Notes under the pieces: generated by a model
What the model was told of the DNA's origin: nothing
The model's database searches: none
Seen by the model: only the letters and a program-made list of their open reading frames with translations
In this document: positions 28,605-39,978 of the stretch, piece after piece
How positions within the stretch are numbered: the first letter of the stretch is position 1
How the letters are laid out: each line of letters starts with the position of its first letter
Made by a program: the position numbers and the translations under genes
From: Corallococcus interemptor
Lineage (GTDB): Bacteria > Myxococcota > Myxococcia > Myxococcales > Myxococcaceae
DNA length: 64,000 bases
Direction: 5' to 3'
Assembly: GCF_003668875.1 (NCBI RefSeq)
Contig: NZ_RAWM01000014.1
Span: 45,071-109,070 of the forward strand

Positions 28605-29906
28605 ATGCGATTACCCTGGCTTATCGCGTCACTGCTTTTGATGGGAGGGTGTGCGACCCCTCGCGTCGTCCATCTCGACATGGGGAACGGCAGGCAGGTG
28701 GTCCACGACTCCGTGAAGGTGGATCCGGTCCAGGTGAGCGAGGACGCGTTCAAGGCGGCCCTCACGCAGCTCCTCCTGGACATGCGCATGGATGTTGCTT
28801 TTCGTGAAGCGGACGAGGCCGACCAACGTGGGTGGGTGCGGTCCCGGGCCCTGCTGGCGTCCTCGAAGGGCCTTGCGGATCCAGGGGATGGAGGTTCGCC
28901 CGAGTCGTTGTACGCGCGCCTCTGCCCTGATGGGGACGAGTGCTTGACCCTTGCAGGCGGGACCGGGCTGCCGTTCTCGCGCAAGGACCGGACGTTGATG
29001 GCGCTGTCGTTCGCGCTGGACACGGTCTGGGGGAGCGTCGAGGCCGAGATCGGCAAGCTGCTGAACCCGGTGGCCCTCAAGGGCATGGTGACCGCGGCCG
29101 CGTTGTCCGTGCTCGTCACGATGACGCTGCCCGAGCCCGTCACGAAGGTCATCGCGGTGGCACTGACCGCGGCGCTGGTGGCCTACCTGGGGGTGGTGCC
29201 GGTCTGGGAGATGGGCCGGGGCTTCGTGCGGTTATGGGACGACGCAGGGACGGCGACGAGCGTCATCGAGTTGCAGGACATCGGGCACCGCTTCGGGAAG
29301 GTGCTCGGCACGAACGGGACGCGTGTCCTCGTGTTGCTCATCACAGCGGCCCTGGGCGGCAGGAACGCGATGGCGGCCCAGGGGCCCAGGCTCCCGGGCT
29401 TCCCCCAGGCCGCGGTTCGCGGACAAGCCGAGGCGGGATTCCAGCTCGGGACGGCACTGAATGGCGGCGTGACCTCCATCGCGCTGCCTGCCGCGGGAGT
29501 GCTGAATGTGGCCCTGGCACCGGGGGCTGCCGCGGTTCTTGCGCTGTACGGAGAGGGGCGGTTTCCCGGTGACGAGACGGGGCCTGTTCATCACATCTGC
29601 ACGAACAAGAACTTCATCTCCGATGCTACTGGCGGTCCCTGGACCCCTCAGTGCGCGAAGCTATTCGAGAAGGCCGGGATGACACTCGAAGACGCTGCCA
29701 ACAAGGTGAGGCTCAACGGGCACGAAGGTCCACACCCTGAGCTGTACCACCAGAAGGTCGTCCGGCGCCTTGAACGTTCGGTCGCGAACTGCCGAACGAC
29801 GGAGTCATGCCGGGCCAGCTTGATGAAGGAACTGGCGAGGATAGCCAACGAGCTTCTGACGCAAGGTTCCGAGTTACGGAGTCTCATTGTGAAAGTGGAG
29901 GGTTGA
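28605..29906 (+). CDS. SitA-like lipoprotein polymorphic toxin with C-terminal AHH nuclease domain
   Basis: 433 residues. The lipobox LLLMGGC is at residues 10-16. Residues 120-220 hold helical hydrophobic stretches (GMVTAAALSVLVTMTLPEPV, VIAVALTAALVAYLGVVPVW), and another Gly/Ala-rich hydrophobic region follows at 235-320. The last 105 residues start at the double His of VHHICTNKN (about 329) and carry GHEGPHPELYHQKVV, the conserved pattern of AHH HNH-type nucleases. A lipoprotein leader plus toxic C-terminus plus downstream immunity gene fits the Myxococcus SitA toxins, exchanged by TraA/B outer-membrane exchange. The immunity gene starts 1 bp after the stop. Confidence 0.82.
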   Translation: MRLPWLIASLLLMGGCATPRVVHLDMGNGRQVVHDSVKVDPVQVSEDAFKAALTQLLLDMRMDVAFREADEADQRGWVRSRALLASSKGLADPGDGGSPESLYARLCPDGDECLTLAGGTGLPFSRKDRTLMALSFALDTVWGSVEAEIGKLLNPVALKGMVTAAALSVLVTMTLPEPVTKVIAVALTAALVAYLGVVPVWEMGRGFVRLWDDAGTATSVIELQDIGHRFGKVLGTNGTRVLVLLITAALGGRNAMAAQGPRLPGFPQAAVRGQAEAGFQLGTALNGGVTSIALPAAGVLNVALAPGAAAVLALYGEGRFPGDETGPVHHICTNKNFISDATGGPWTPQCAKLFEKAGMTLEDAANKVRLNGHEGPHPELYHQKVVRRLERSVANCRTTESCRASLMKELARIANELLTQGSELRSLIVKVEG

Positions 29907-29907
29907 G

Positions 29908-30486
29908 GTGGAACGTCACTTCTACTCGGTCGAGCTTGGAGGTGTGCCGAGGTGGCTCCTTGAGACTCCGACACGGGATTCCGGTGAGCCATTCGACGAG
30001 CCTTGGATGTTCGCGGATGGTCGCGTTCTTCCCGACCTGGGAGCCATCACGGCACGAATCGCGCATCCAGGCAGGCAGCGAACATTTGATTTCTCTGTGA
30101 TTGAAGCAGCCCCTATCGCCAGTGAAGCCATCGCGAACGTCTTCAAGACTCTTGCACCTGGCGACGTGCAGCTCTTCCCGGTGTCTATTGAGGGGGTGCC
30201 CGAACAGCACTTCGTCGTCAATGCCACCAAGGTGATTGATTGCATCGACGAGGCACGGTGCCGGGAGGTGCATCACTATGACAAGGACGATCCGGCCCCT
30301 GGATATGAAGGGGAGTACAACTGGATCTACGGACTTCGAATCGATCCCTCCAAGACCGAAGGTGCCCGTGTCTTCCGGCTGAAGAAGTTCAAGATTGCGT
30401 TCATCGTCTCGGAGGACGTCAAGAACGCCCTCGAAGCGGTCGGAAACCTGGGGGTGTCCTTCGAGCGCGTGACAGGAGCGCACTGA
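29908..30486 (+). CDS. Imm11-family immunity protein
   Basis: 192 residues from a GTG at 29908, with GGAGG overlapping the end of the toxin gene. The body has FDEPWMFADGRVLPDLG, FPVSIEGVPEQHFVVNATKVIDCIDE and a C-terminal FRLKKFKIAFIVSEDVKNALE ending GVSFERV. This order matches Imm11 (DUF1629-type) proteins that neutralise myxobacterial polymorphic toxins. No signal peptide, so it acts in the cytoplasm, where a nuclease toxin would arrive. Confidence 0.85.
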   Translation: MERHFYSVELGGVPRWLLETPTRDSGEPFDEPWMFADGRVLPDLGAITARIAHPGRQRTFDFSVIEAAPIASEAIANVFKTLAPGDVQLFPVSIEGVPEQHFVVNATKVIDCIDEARCREVHHYDKDDPAPGYEGEYNWIYGLRIDPSKTEGARVFRLKKFKIAFIVSEDVKNALEAVGNLGVSFERVTGAH

Positions 30487-30516
30487 CCCACTCCCAATCC
30501 TGGCAGGCTTCGGGCC

Positions 30517-30660
30517 ATGCGCTGGCATTGGCTGCTGTCCCAGGCGAAGCGGGCCAGGGAGCGCCCGGAGGCCGAGCAGCCGTGGCCCGCCGTCGCCGAG
30601 GACGCGGCCACGCGGCAGGCGCTGCGCGACACCACCGCACGGCTGCTCGCCTCCCGCTGA
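30517..30660 (+). CDS. Possible 47-residue protein
   Basis: ATG at 30517, TGA at 30658-30660; reads MRWHWLLSQAKRARERPEAE and continues helical, with an amphipathic Arg/Ala-rich second half ending RLLASR. Codon use has high G/C third positions like real genes here. A weak AGG lies upstream. No homologue is recognised and it may be spurious. Confidence 0.35.
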   Translation: MRWHWLLSQAKRARERPEAEQPWPAVAEDAATRQALRDTTARLLASR

Positions 30661-30692
30661 CGGGCGGCCCTGCCCGTGGCCAGCTTCATGCC

Positions 30693-33473
<2,781 letters not shown>

Positions 33474-33479
33474 GGGCGC

Positions 33480-34916
33480 CTACACGCGCGCGTCCAGTTG
33501 CTCCAGCAGGTCCACGAAGTCGGAGAGGTGGCGGGGGGCGGTGAAGCGGGTCCGCACGTGCTCGCGCGCCTGGGTCCCCAGGCGGGCCGCGAGGACGGGG
33601 TCGACCAGGAGCCTGCGCACCGCGGCGGCGAACTCGACCGGGTCCCCGGGGTGGCGCACCAGCAGGCCGTCCACCTCGTGGCGCACCTGGTCCTGGAGGC
33701 CGCCCACCGCGCTCGCCACCACGGGCCGCGCCTTCCACATGGCCTCCGTGACGGTGAGCCCGAAGCCCTCCCGCAGGCTCTTCTGCACCACCACCGCCGC
33801 GTGGCGCTGGAGCGCGTTGACGATGGCGGCGTTCTCCTCCGGATCCGCCATGGGCAGACACGCCAGGTGGACGCGCTGGCGCAGGTAGTGCGGCTGCTCG
33901 CGCCACGCGGCGATGACGGTCTCCAGCGTCGCCGCCGCCTCCGGATCATCCGCGACGGACATCACCGAGGGCCCGGCCAGGACCAGCTCCGCGCACAGGC
34001 CGGGCGACTCGAGAAGAAGCTGCGCGAAGCCCCGCAGCACGCCCACCGGGTCCTTCAAGGGGTCCCAGCGGGAGACCTGCACCACGAGGGGAGAATCAGG
34101 GGCGGGCGCGGAGCCCAGCCGCACGATGTCCGCCCCGCGCGACACCCGGGCCGGGACGCCGTCCGCCCGGGTGAAGACGGGCTCGGGCGCGTCCGGCGGC
34201 AGCTCCATCAGCCCGGTGTGGCCCAGGATGGAGCGCGTGACCTCCGGCGCCATGGGCTGGTTCTTCACCGCGAAGATGTCGATGGAGGGCGGGATGACGA
34301 CGGACCGGTCCGCGAGCATGGGCGGCACGTAGGCGGCGCGGGAGAAGACGGCGAGCCGCGCGGCGGTGAGTCCCGGTTCCAGGAAGCGCCACGCCCGCGC
34401 CACCTCCTCGTCTGGCATGTCGCAGCCGACATGGCATCGCCAGACCACGCGCGCGCCCGCGGCGGCGAGCGCCGGTGCCAGCCCCGCGGTCTGCGGGTCG
34501 TGCAGCAGCACCACGTCCCCGGGCCGCACCAGGACCAGCAGTTCCTCCGCGTTGTCGCGAAGCACCTCGTCGTAGCAGGCGCGCTCGGAGGGCCCCAGGG
34601 GCGAGCCGTCCCCCTGCGAGCCATGCAGCGCGTGGTGAAGCCGCTTGGTGACGTGGAAGAAGGCGGGCGTGCCCTCGATGACCATCCAGCGCGTGTCCAC
34701 GCCGGCCCCGCGCGCGTAGGCGAGCAGCCGGGGCAACAGCTCCGCCACGCCGCCGCCCCGCGCCGTGGAGTTCACGTTCCAGAAGGTGCGGCCCACCATG
34801 CGGTCCCGGGCCTGCAGCGCGCTCGCCTGGAGCGCCTCCCACTCCGCCCCCGGCAGCTCGGCGTGGAAGGGCGCCAGCGAGCTGGCCTGCACGTGGACCT
34901 CGAAGGGCTTGAGCAT
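33480..34916 (-). CDS. GT4 glycosyltransferase, trehalose synthase (TreT)-like
   Basis: 478 residues from the ATG at 34916 (GAGGGAATCCCC just upstream). The N-terminal GT-B domain opens [21 protein letters not shown]. The C-terminal domain has [20 protein letters not shown] and [29 protein letters not shown], where the E-G-F-G-L-T-V-T-E box is diagnostic of GT4. The GGGVAE start is typical of trehalose synthases that join NDP-glucose and glucose. Divergent from PEP synthase; both fit gluconeogenic or stress carbon use. Confidence 0.85.
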   Translation of the reverse strand: MLKPFEVHVQASSLAPFHAELPGAEWEALQASALQARDRMVGRTFWNVNSTARGGGVAELLPRLLAYARGAGVDTRWMVIEGTPAFFHVTKRLHHALHGSQGDGSPLGPSERACYDEVLRDNAEELLVLVRPGDVVLLHDPQTAGLAPALAAAGARVVWRCHVGCDMPDEEVARAWRFLEPGLTAARLAVFSRAAYVPPMLADRSVVIPPSIDIFAVKNQPMAPEVTRSILGHTGLMELPPDAPEPVFTRADGVPARVSRGADIVRLGSAPAPDSPLVVQVSRWDPLKDPVGVLRGFAQLLLESPGLCAELVLAGPSVMSVADDPEAAATLETVIAAWREQPHYLRQRVHLACLPMADPEENAAIVNALQRHAAVVVQKSLREGFGLTVTEAMWKARPVVASAVGGLQDQVRHEVDGLLVRHPGDPVEFAAAVRRLLVDPVLAARLGTQAREHVRTRFTAPRHLSDFVDLLEQLDARV

Positions 34917-35023
34917 GGGGATTCCCTCAACCGGGAACGTCTGGGCCACCAGCCGCGCGCGCAAGGCCGTGCGTCCGGCGGGCTCCGGCTCCAGCTTGGA
35001 AGGAGCGCGAGGAGTTCAAAATC

Positions 35024-37363
35024 ATGGACCCGTCCCCTTCCCCAGAGCCCGCCGTCCAGGCACCGCAACCGCGACCGGCGGCCGCCCCGTCCATCCTCTG
35101 GTTCGACGCCCTGTCCCGGGAGGACGTGGCCCAGGCCGGAGGCAAGGGCGCCAACCTGGGAGAGCTGACCCGCGCCGGGCTGCCCGTGCCCCCGGGCTTC
35201 GTCATCACCGCCAGCGCCTTCCTCCAGGCCATGGAGCCCGTGCGCGCCCGGCTGCGCGAGCTGTGGGAGCGCGTGGATCCGGATGACTCGCGCTCGCTCG
35301 CCGGCTCCACGGAGGCGCTGCGCGGCCTGGTGCTCCAGGCGCCGATGCCGGACGGGCTGCGCGCCTCCCTCCTCGCCGCGTACCACCAGCTGGAGGAGCG
35401 CGCCGCGGTGGCGGTGCGCTCGTCCGCCACCGCCGAGGACACCGCCACCACCTCCTTCGCGGGCATGCACGAGTCGTTCACCAACGTGGTGGGCGACGAC
35501 GCGCTCGTCGACCGCGTGCGTGCGTGCTGGGCCTCGGCCTATGGCCCGCGCGTGGTGGCCTACCGCAAGGCGCAGGGGCTCACGGACGTGCCGGAGATCG
35601 CCGTGGTGGTGCAGGCCATGGTGGACTCGAACCGCTCGGGCGTCATGTTCACCGCGGACCCCACGAGCGGCGACCGCGAGCGCCTCATCATCGAGGGCGC
35701 CTTCGGCCTGGGCGAGGTCGTCGTGGGTGGACAGGTGGAGCCCGATACCTACGTCGTGGACCGCGCGGGGCCCCGCATCCTGGAGGCCCGCGTGGGCGAG
35801 AAGGCCTTCCAGTTGCTGCGCGACGGCGTGGGCCATGAGAAGCGCGAGGACCTGCCGCCGGAGCGGGCCCGCGCGCGGGTGCTCACGGACGTGGAGGTGC
35901 TGGAGCTGGCGCGGCTGGGGCTGCGCGTGGAGCGTCACTACGGCGCGCCCCAGGACATCGAATGGGCGGAAGAGGACGGCCGCTTCTACCTGGTCCAGTC
36001 GCGTCCGGTGACGACCGCCCTGGGCAAGGCCCCGGAGGACACCGCCGCGCCCACGGGCCAGACGCTCGTGAGCGGCCTGGGCGCGTCCCCCGGCGTGGCC
36101 TCCGGACGCGTGCGGGTGCTGCGCGACGCGAAGGAGGGCTCGAAGCTCGCGGCCGGTGAAATCCTCGTGGCGCCCATGACGTCTCCGGACTGGGTGCCCT
36201 CGCTGCGGCGCGCGGCGGCGGTCGTCACCGACAGCGGCGGCATGACGTGCCACGCGGCCATCGTCAGCCGCGAACTGCGCAAGCCCTGCGTGGTGGGCAC
36301 GCGCAAGGCCACGAAGGTCCTGCGCGACGGAGAGGACGTCACCGTGAACGGCGCCACCGGCACCGTGCGCGAGGGCCGCGCACCGGAATCCCCGGCCGTG
36401 ACGGCGGTGGAGCCCTCCCGCCAGGCGCAGGGACAGCCCCGGGAGGCCTACGGGCCGGAGCCCCTGGGCACGCGGCTCTACGTGAACCTGGCGCTGCCAG
36501 GACAGGCGCAAGAGGCGGCGGCGCTCCCGGTGGACGGCGTGGGGCTGTTGCGCGCGGAGTTCATGCTCACCGAGGCCCTGGGCGGCGTGCACCCGCGCAA
36601 GCTCATCGCCGAGGGCAGGAGCCGCGAGTTCGTCGAGCGGATGTCCGGCGCGCTGCTGTCCATCACCCGCGCCTTCCAGGGACGCCCGGTGGTGTACCGC
36701 ACCACGGACTTCCGCACGAACGAGTTCCGGGGGCTGGAGGGCGGCGGCGACTTCGAGGCCACCGAGTCCAACCCGATGATTGGCTTTCGCGGCTGCTACC
36801 GCTACCTGCGCGAGCCCGAGGTGTTCCGCCTGGAGCTGGAGGTGCTGGCCCGCGTGCGCGACGAGACGCCCAACCTCCACCTGATGATTCCCTTCGTGAG
36901 GACGAAGTGGGAGCTGGAGGCGTGCCTGGAGGCCGTGGACGCAAGCCGGCTGGGGCGCCAGCGCGGGCTGGAGCGCTGGGTGATGGCGGAGGTGCCGTCC
37001 GTCGTGTACCGCATCCCGGAGTACGCGCGGCTGGGCATCACCGGCGTGTCCATCGGCTCCAATGACTTGACGCAGCTCATGCTGGGCGTGGACCGGGACT
37101 CGGAGCTGTGCGCGGAGCTCTTCGACGAGGAGGACGCGGCGGTGCTGGACGCCATCGTCCACATCATCCGCGCCAGCCGCGACGCGGGCATCACGTGCTC
37201 CCTCTGCGGCCAGGCTCCGTCCAACCGGCCGGCCTTCGCGGAGCACCTGGTCCGCGCGGGCATCACCTCCGTCTCCGTGGACCCCGGCGCCGTCGGCGCG
37301 ACCCGGGCCGTCATCGCGGCGGCGGAGCGCCGGCTCCTGCTGGAGGCCGCCCTGCGCCACTAG
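35024..37363 (+). CDS. ppsA: Phosphoenolpyruvate synthase (pyruvate, water dikinase)
   Basis: 779 residues, the expected length. The ATP-grasp N-terminus has [21 protein letters not shown] and [20 protein letters not shown]. The swivelling phosphohistidine site is [16 protein letters not shown] with His about 410. The PEP-binding TIM barrel holds [27 protein letters not shown] and [18 protein letters not shown], and ends with [12 protein letters not shown], carrying the proton-donating Cys (about 728). It makes PEP from pyruvate and ATP for gluconeogenesis. A GAGGAG precedes the ATG by about 10 nt. Confidence 0.95.
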   Translation: MDPSPSPEPAVQAPQPRPAAAPSILWFDALSREDVAQAGGKGANLGELTRAGLPVPPGFVITASAFLQAMEPVRARLRELWERVDPDDSRSLAGSTEALRGLVLQAPMPDGLRASLLAAYHQLEERAAVAVRSSATAEDTATTSFAGMHESFTNVVGDDALVDRVRACWASAYGPRVVAYRKAQGLTDVPEIAVVVQAMVDSNRSGVMFTADPTSGDRERLIIEGAFGLGEVVVGGQVEPDTYVVDRAGPRILEARVGEKAFQLLRDGVGHEKREDLPPERARARVLTDVEVLELARLGLRVERHYGAPQDIEWAEEDGRFYLVQSRPVTTALGKAPEDTAAPTGQTLVSGLGASPGVASGRVRVLRDAKEGSKLAAGEILVAPMTSPDWVPSLRRAAAVVTDSGGMTCHAAIVSRELRKPCVVGTRKATKVLRDGEDVTVNGATGTVREGRAPESPAVTAVEPSRQAQGQPREAYGPEPLGTRLYVNLALPGQAQEAAALPVDGVGLLRAEFMLTEALGGVHPRKLIAEGRSREFVERMSGALLSITRAFQGRPVVYRTTDFRTNEFRGLEGGGDFEATESNPMIGFRGCYRYLREPEVFRLELEVLARVRDETPNLHLMIPFVRTKWELEACLEAVDASRLGRQRGLERWVMAEVPSVVYRIPEYARLGITGVSIGSNDLTQLMLGVDRDSELCAELFDEEDAAVLDAIVHIIRASRDAGITCSLCGQAPSNRPAFAEHLVRAGITSVSVDPGAVGATRAVIAAAERRLLLEAALRH

Positions 37364-37368
37364 CGCGC

Positions 37369-39867
37369 TCAGGCGTACGAGCCGGCCTGCGCTCCGGTGG
37401 CCTCCTCCACTGGCAGCGTGAAGGAGAACGTGCTCCCCTCGCCGGGCGTGCTCTCCACGTCCACCTTCCCGCCATGGGCCGTCACCAGCCCCTTCACGAT
37501 GGCGAGCCCCAGCCCCGCGCCCTCCCGGCGCTTCGGCCCGGCCTGCCAGAAGCGCTCGAAGATGCGCGGCAGGTCCTCCGGGGGGATGCCAGGGCCCGTG
37601 TCGCTCACCTGGAAGCGGACGTGTCCCGCCTCCGGCTGGACGCACAGGGTGATGCAGCCTCCCTCGGGCGTGAACTTGGACGCGTTGCCCAGGAGGTTGG
37701 CGAGGATTTGCAGCACCCGCTCCCGGTCCGCCAGGACGCAGGGCAGGTCCTCCGGCACGCGGGCCACGAGCCGCAGCGACTTCGCCTCCGCGAGCGCGCG
37801 GTGCTGCTCCAGGGCCTCCTGGACGAGCGGCGCCACCGCCAGGGGCTCCCGCTCCACCGACAGCGCGCCCCCCTCCAGCCGGGCCACGTCCAGCAGGTCC
37901 TGGATGAGCCGGTTCGCCCGGTGCACGGACTTCTGGAGCGCGTCCAGGTGCCGCCGGTTGCCGTTGCTGGGGGGCAGGCCCTTCTCCAGCAACCCGGCGC
38001 TGAGCTGGATGACGTTGAGCGGGGCGCGCAGGTCATGGGCCACGATGCGCAGCACCTCGTCTCGCATGCGGCTGGCCTGCTCGGACCTTTCGAACAGGCG
38101 GGCGTTGTCCAGGGCGAGCGCGGCGCGGCGGCCCAGCTCCTCGGCCAGGGCCAGGTCGTGCTCCCCGTAGCGGCGCCCGGAGCCGGACGTCGCGAGGACG
38201 AGCGCGCCCAGGTTGCGCTCCCGGCTGCGCAGCGGCACGACGATGGCCGAGCGGGGCGCCAGCTGCAGCAGCAGCTCCTTCTGCCTGGCATCCACCGCGG
38301 CCGCCTCCAGCAGCTCCGGCTTCACCTCCGGCAGGAGCGCCGCCCGCCCCGTGCTCAGCACGGAGGCGGTGATGCTCTCCTGATGGAAGGGCTCCGGCCA
38401 GTACGCCGCGCCCAGCTTCCGCAGGCACCGCGCCATCCGGGGCTCCGCGGCCGCGCTCTCCACCCGCCGGATGTGTCCGTCCGAATCCAGGCTGGCCACC
38501 ACGCACCAGTCCGCCAGCGTGGGCACGGCGAGCGTCGCCACCGTGGCCAGCGTCGTGCTGGACGCCAGCGACGAAGCGAGCCGCGGGCCCACGTCCGCCA
38601 GGAAGCGCGAGGCCAGCTCCAGCTCCTCGCGCTCCGTGATGTCCTGCATCTGCGAGATGAAGTGGACGGGCCGTCCCCGCGCGTCGCGCACCACCGTGCC
38701 CCAGAGGATGATGGCGATGCGCCGGCCATCCTTGCGCACGTAGTGCTTCTCCCGCTGGAACGAGTCGATTTCGCCGTTGCGCATCCGCTCCGCGTTGCGC
38801 TGGTCCACCGGCAGGTCCTCCGGCACGGTGAGGTCCTGGAACGAACGGCTGAGCAGCTCCTCGCGCGAATAGCCGACCAGGCCGCAGAGCGCCGCGTTGA
38901 CGTGGAGGAAGCGGCCATCCAGGTCCACCAGGGCCATGCCGGTGGGTGCGCCCTCGAACGACGTGCGGAAGCGCTCCTCGCTCAGGCGCAGCACGTCCTC
39001 CGCCCTCCGCCGGCTCGAGTCCAGCCGGGACAGGGCGTCCGCGTTCCAGAGGGACACGCCGAGGAAGACGATGAGCGTCATCAGCACGAAGAACGCGGTG
39101 CCCGTGGCCGTTTCATAGAGCCCCAGCCGCTCCCCCATGAGCCGGACGGCCCCCGCCGCGGGCACGACGAGCAGGGCCGCAAACACCAGCCGCCGCGCCG
39201 AGTGGCCTCCCAGGTCGTCGCGTGAGAGCGCGCGCATCAGGCCCCGGTCCGGATGGACGGAGAGGATTCCCACCGACAGCAGCAGCAGGGCCAGCGACAC
39301 GAAGAGCCCCAGCGGCCTGCCGGTCTCATCCAGCGCGTCCAGTGGCGTCAGCCGGAACGGGTGCTCCTGGTACACGCCCGCGATGAGGTTCCACGCCGTG
39401 AGCAGCACGGTGCACGAGGCCAACCACCGCGAGGGGTGCCACCCCCGGCGCGTGCGGACATGCAGCAGCTCGAGCGACAGCCCCGTCAGCAGCAGCCACG
39501 CCCCGCTCGCCACATCGCGATGGACCAGCCCCACGAGCCCCAGGAGGCCGGCCGCCGCCGCCAGGCCCCTTCCCACCCCGCGCCGCCATCCGGGGACCTC
39601 GGCCGCACGAAGCAGCCAGAGCCCACCGCTCGCCGCGATGAGCCCCCAGGCGTCGAAGGGTGACGGGAGGCCTCCGTCGTGCAGGGCGGGCTGGGGGAGG
39701 GACAGGGCGCGGACGCAGAGCAGCAGCGTGCCCACCCCGGCCGCGAACACGCTCGCCACGGGCACGGACCTCTGGAGCCACCGCGCGCGCGGCGGCGGAC
39801 CGCCTGGACGGGCGCGCACGGGCTCCCGGGCCCAGGACAGGCGATGGACCGGAACGGGGATTCGCAT
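37369..39867 (-). CDS. Membrane histidine kinase with PAS and GAF domains
   Basis: 832 residues. An N-terminal membrane region with 7-8 hydrophobic segments (about 35-270) is followed by a PAS domain (RFRTSFEGAPTGMALVDLDGRF, about 305-420). A GAF domain comes next (DVGPRLASSLASSTTLATVA, about 435-580). The kinase core has the H box VAHDLRAPLN (His about 611), N box LLGNASKFTP, G1 DTGPGIPPEDL and G2 GAGLGLAIVKG. No receiver domain and no adjacent response regulator. Its first 77 bp of leader and start are homologous to those of the second P-type ATPase, so the two may be co-regulated. Confidence 0.92.
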   Translation of the reverse strand: MRIPVPVHRLSWAREPVRARPGGPPPRARWLQRSVPVASVFAAGVGTLLLCVRALSLPQPALHDGGLPSPFDAWGLIAASGGLWLLRAAEVPGWRRGVGRGLAAAAGLLGLVGLVHRDVASGAWLLLTGLSLELLHVRTRRGWHPSRWLASCTVLLTAWNLIAGVYQEHPFRLTPLDALDETGRPLGLFVSLALLLLSVGILSVHPDRGLMRALSRDDLGGHSARRLVFAALLVVPAAGAVRLMGERLGLYETATGTAFFVLMTLIVFLGVSLWNADALSRLDSSRRRAEDVLRLSEERFRTSFEGAPTGMALVDLDGRFLHVNAALCGLVGYSREELLSRSFQDLTVPEDLPVDQRNAERMRNGEIDSFQREKHYVRKDGRRIAIILWGTVVRDARGRPVHFISQMQDITEREELELASRFLADVGPRLASSLASSTTLATVATLAVPTLADWCVVASLDSDGHIRRVESAAAEPRMARCLRKLGAAYWPEPFHQESITASVLSTGRAALLPEVKPELLEAAAVDARQKELLLQLAPRSAIVVPLRSRERNLGALVLATSGSGRRYGEHDLALAEELGRRAALALDNARLFERSEQASRMRDEVLRIVAHDLRAPLNVIQLSAGLLEKGLPPSNGNRRHLDALQKSVHRANRLIQDLLDVARLEGGALSVEREPLAVAPLVQEALEQHRALAEAKSLRLVARVPEDLPCVLADRERVLQILANLLGNASKFTPEGGCITLCVQPEAGHVRFQVSDTGPGIPPEDLPRIFERFWQAGPKRREGAGLGLAIVKGLVTAHGGKVDVESTPGEGSTFSFTLPVEEATGAQAGSYA

Positions 39868-39914
39868 GACACCCTTGGAGAGAACCTGGGGTCCGGCGCG
39901 GGGCCCGGCAATGC
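39838..39914 (-). repeat. 77-bp leader shared with the second P-type ATPase gene, copy 1
   Basis: This block spans the histidine-kinase start codon and 47 bp upstream. It aligns without gaps to 42472-42548: same ATG position and the same GGCAATGC (plus strand) exactly 40 bp beyond the start codon. The encoded N-termini also match (MRIPVPV and MRVLVPV). Confidence 0.7.
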
Positions 39915-39978
39915 GTCCTGCTTGTCCGGTCCGGGGAAAAGCGCGAGCGGCCGGGGGGCGTCACGCGCGACAGGGCCG

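Noticed and set aside
39865..39920. Sigma54 promoter around GCATTGCC in the shared leader
   Set aside because: The GG to GC spacing is not 10 bp in either copy, so the -24/-12 rule fails.
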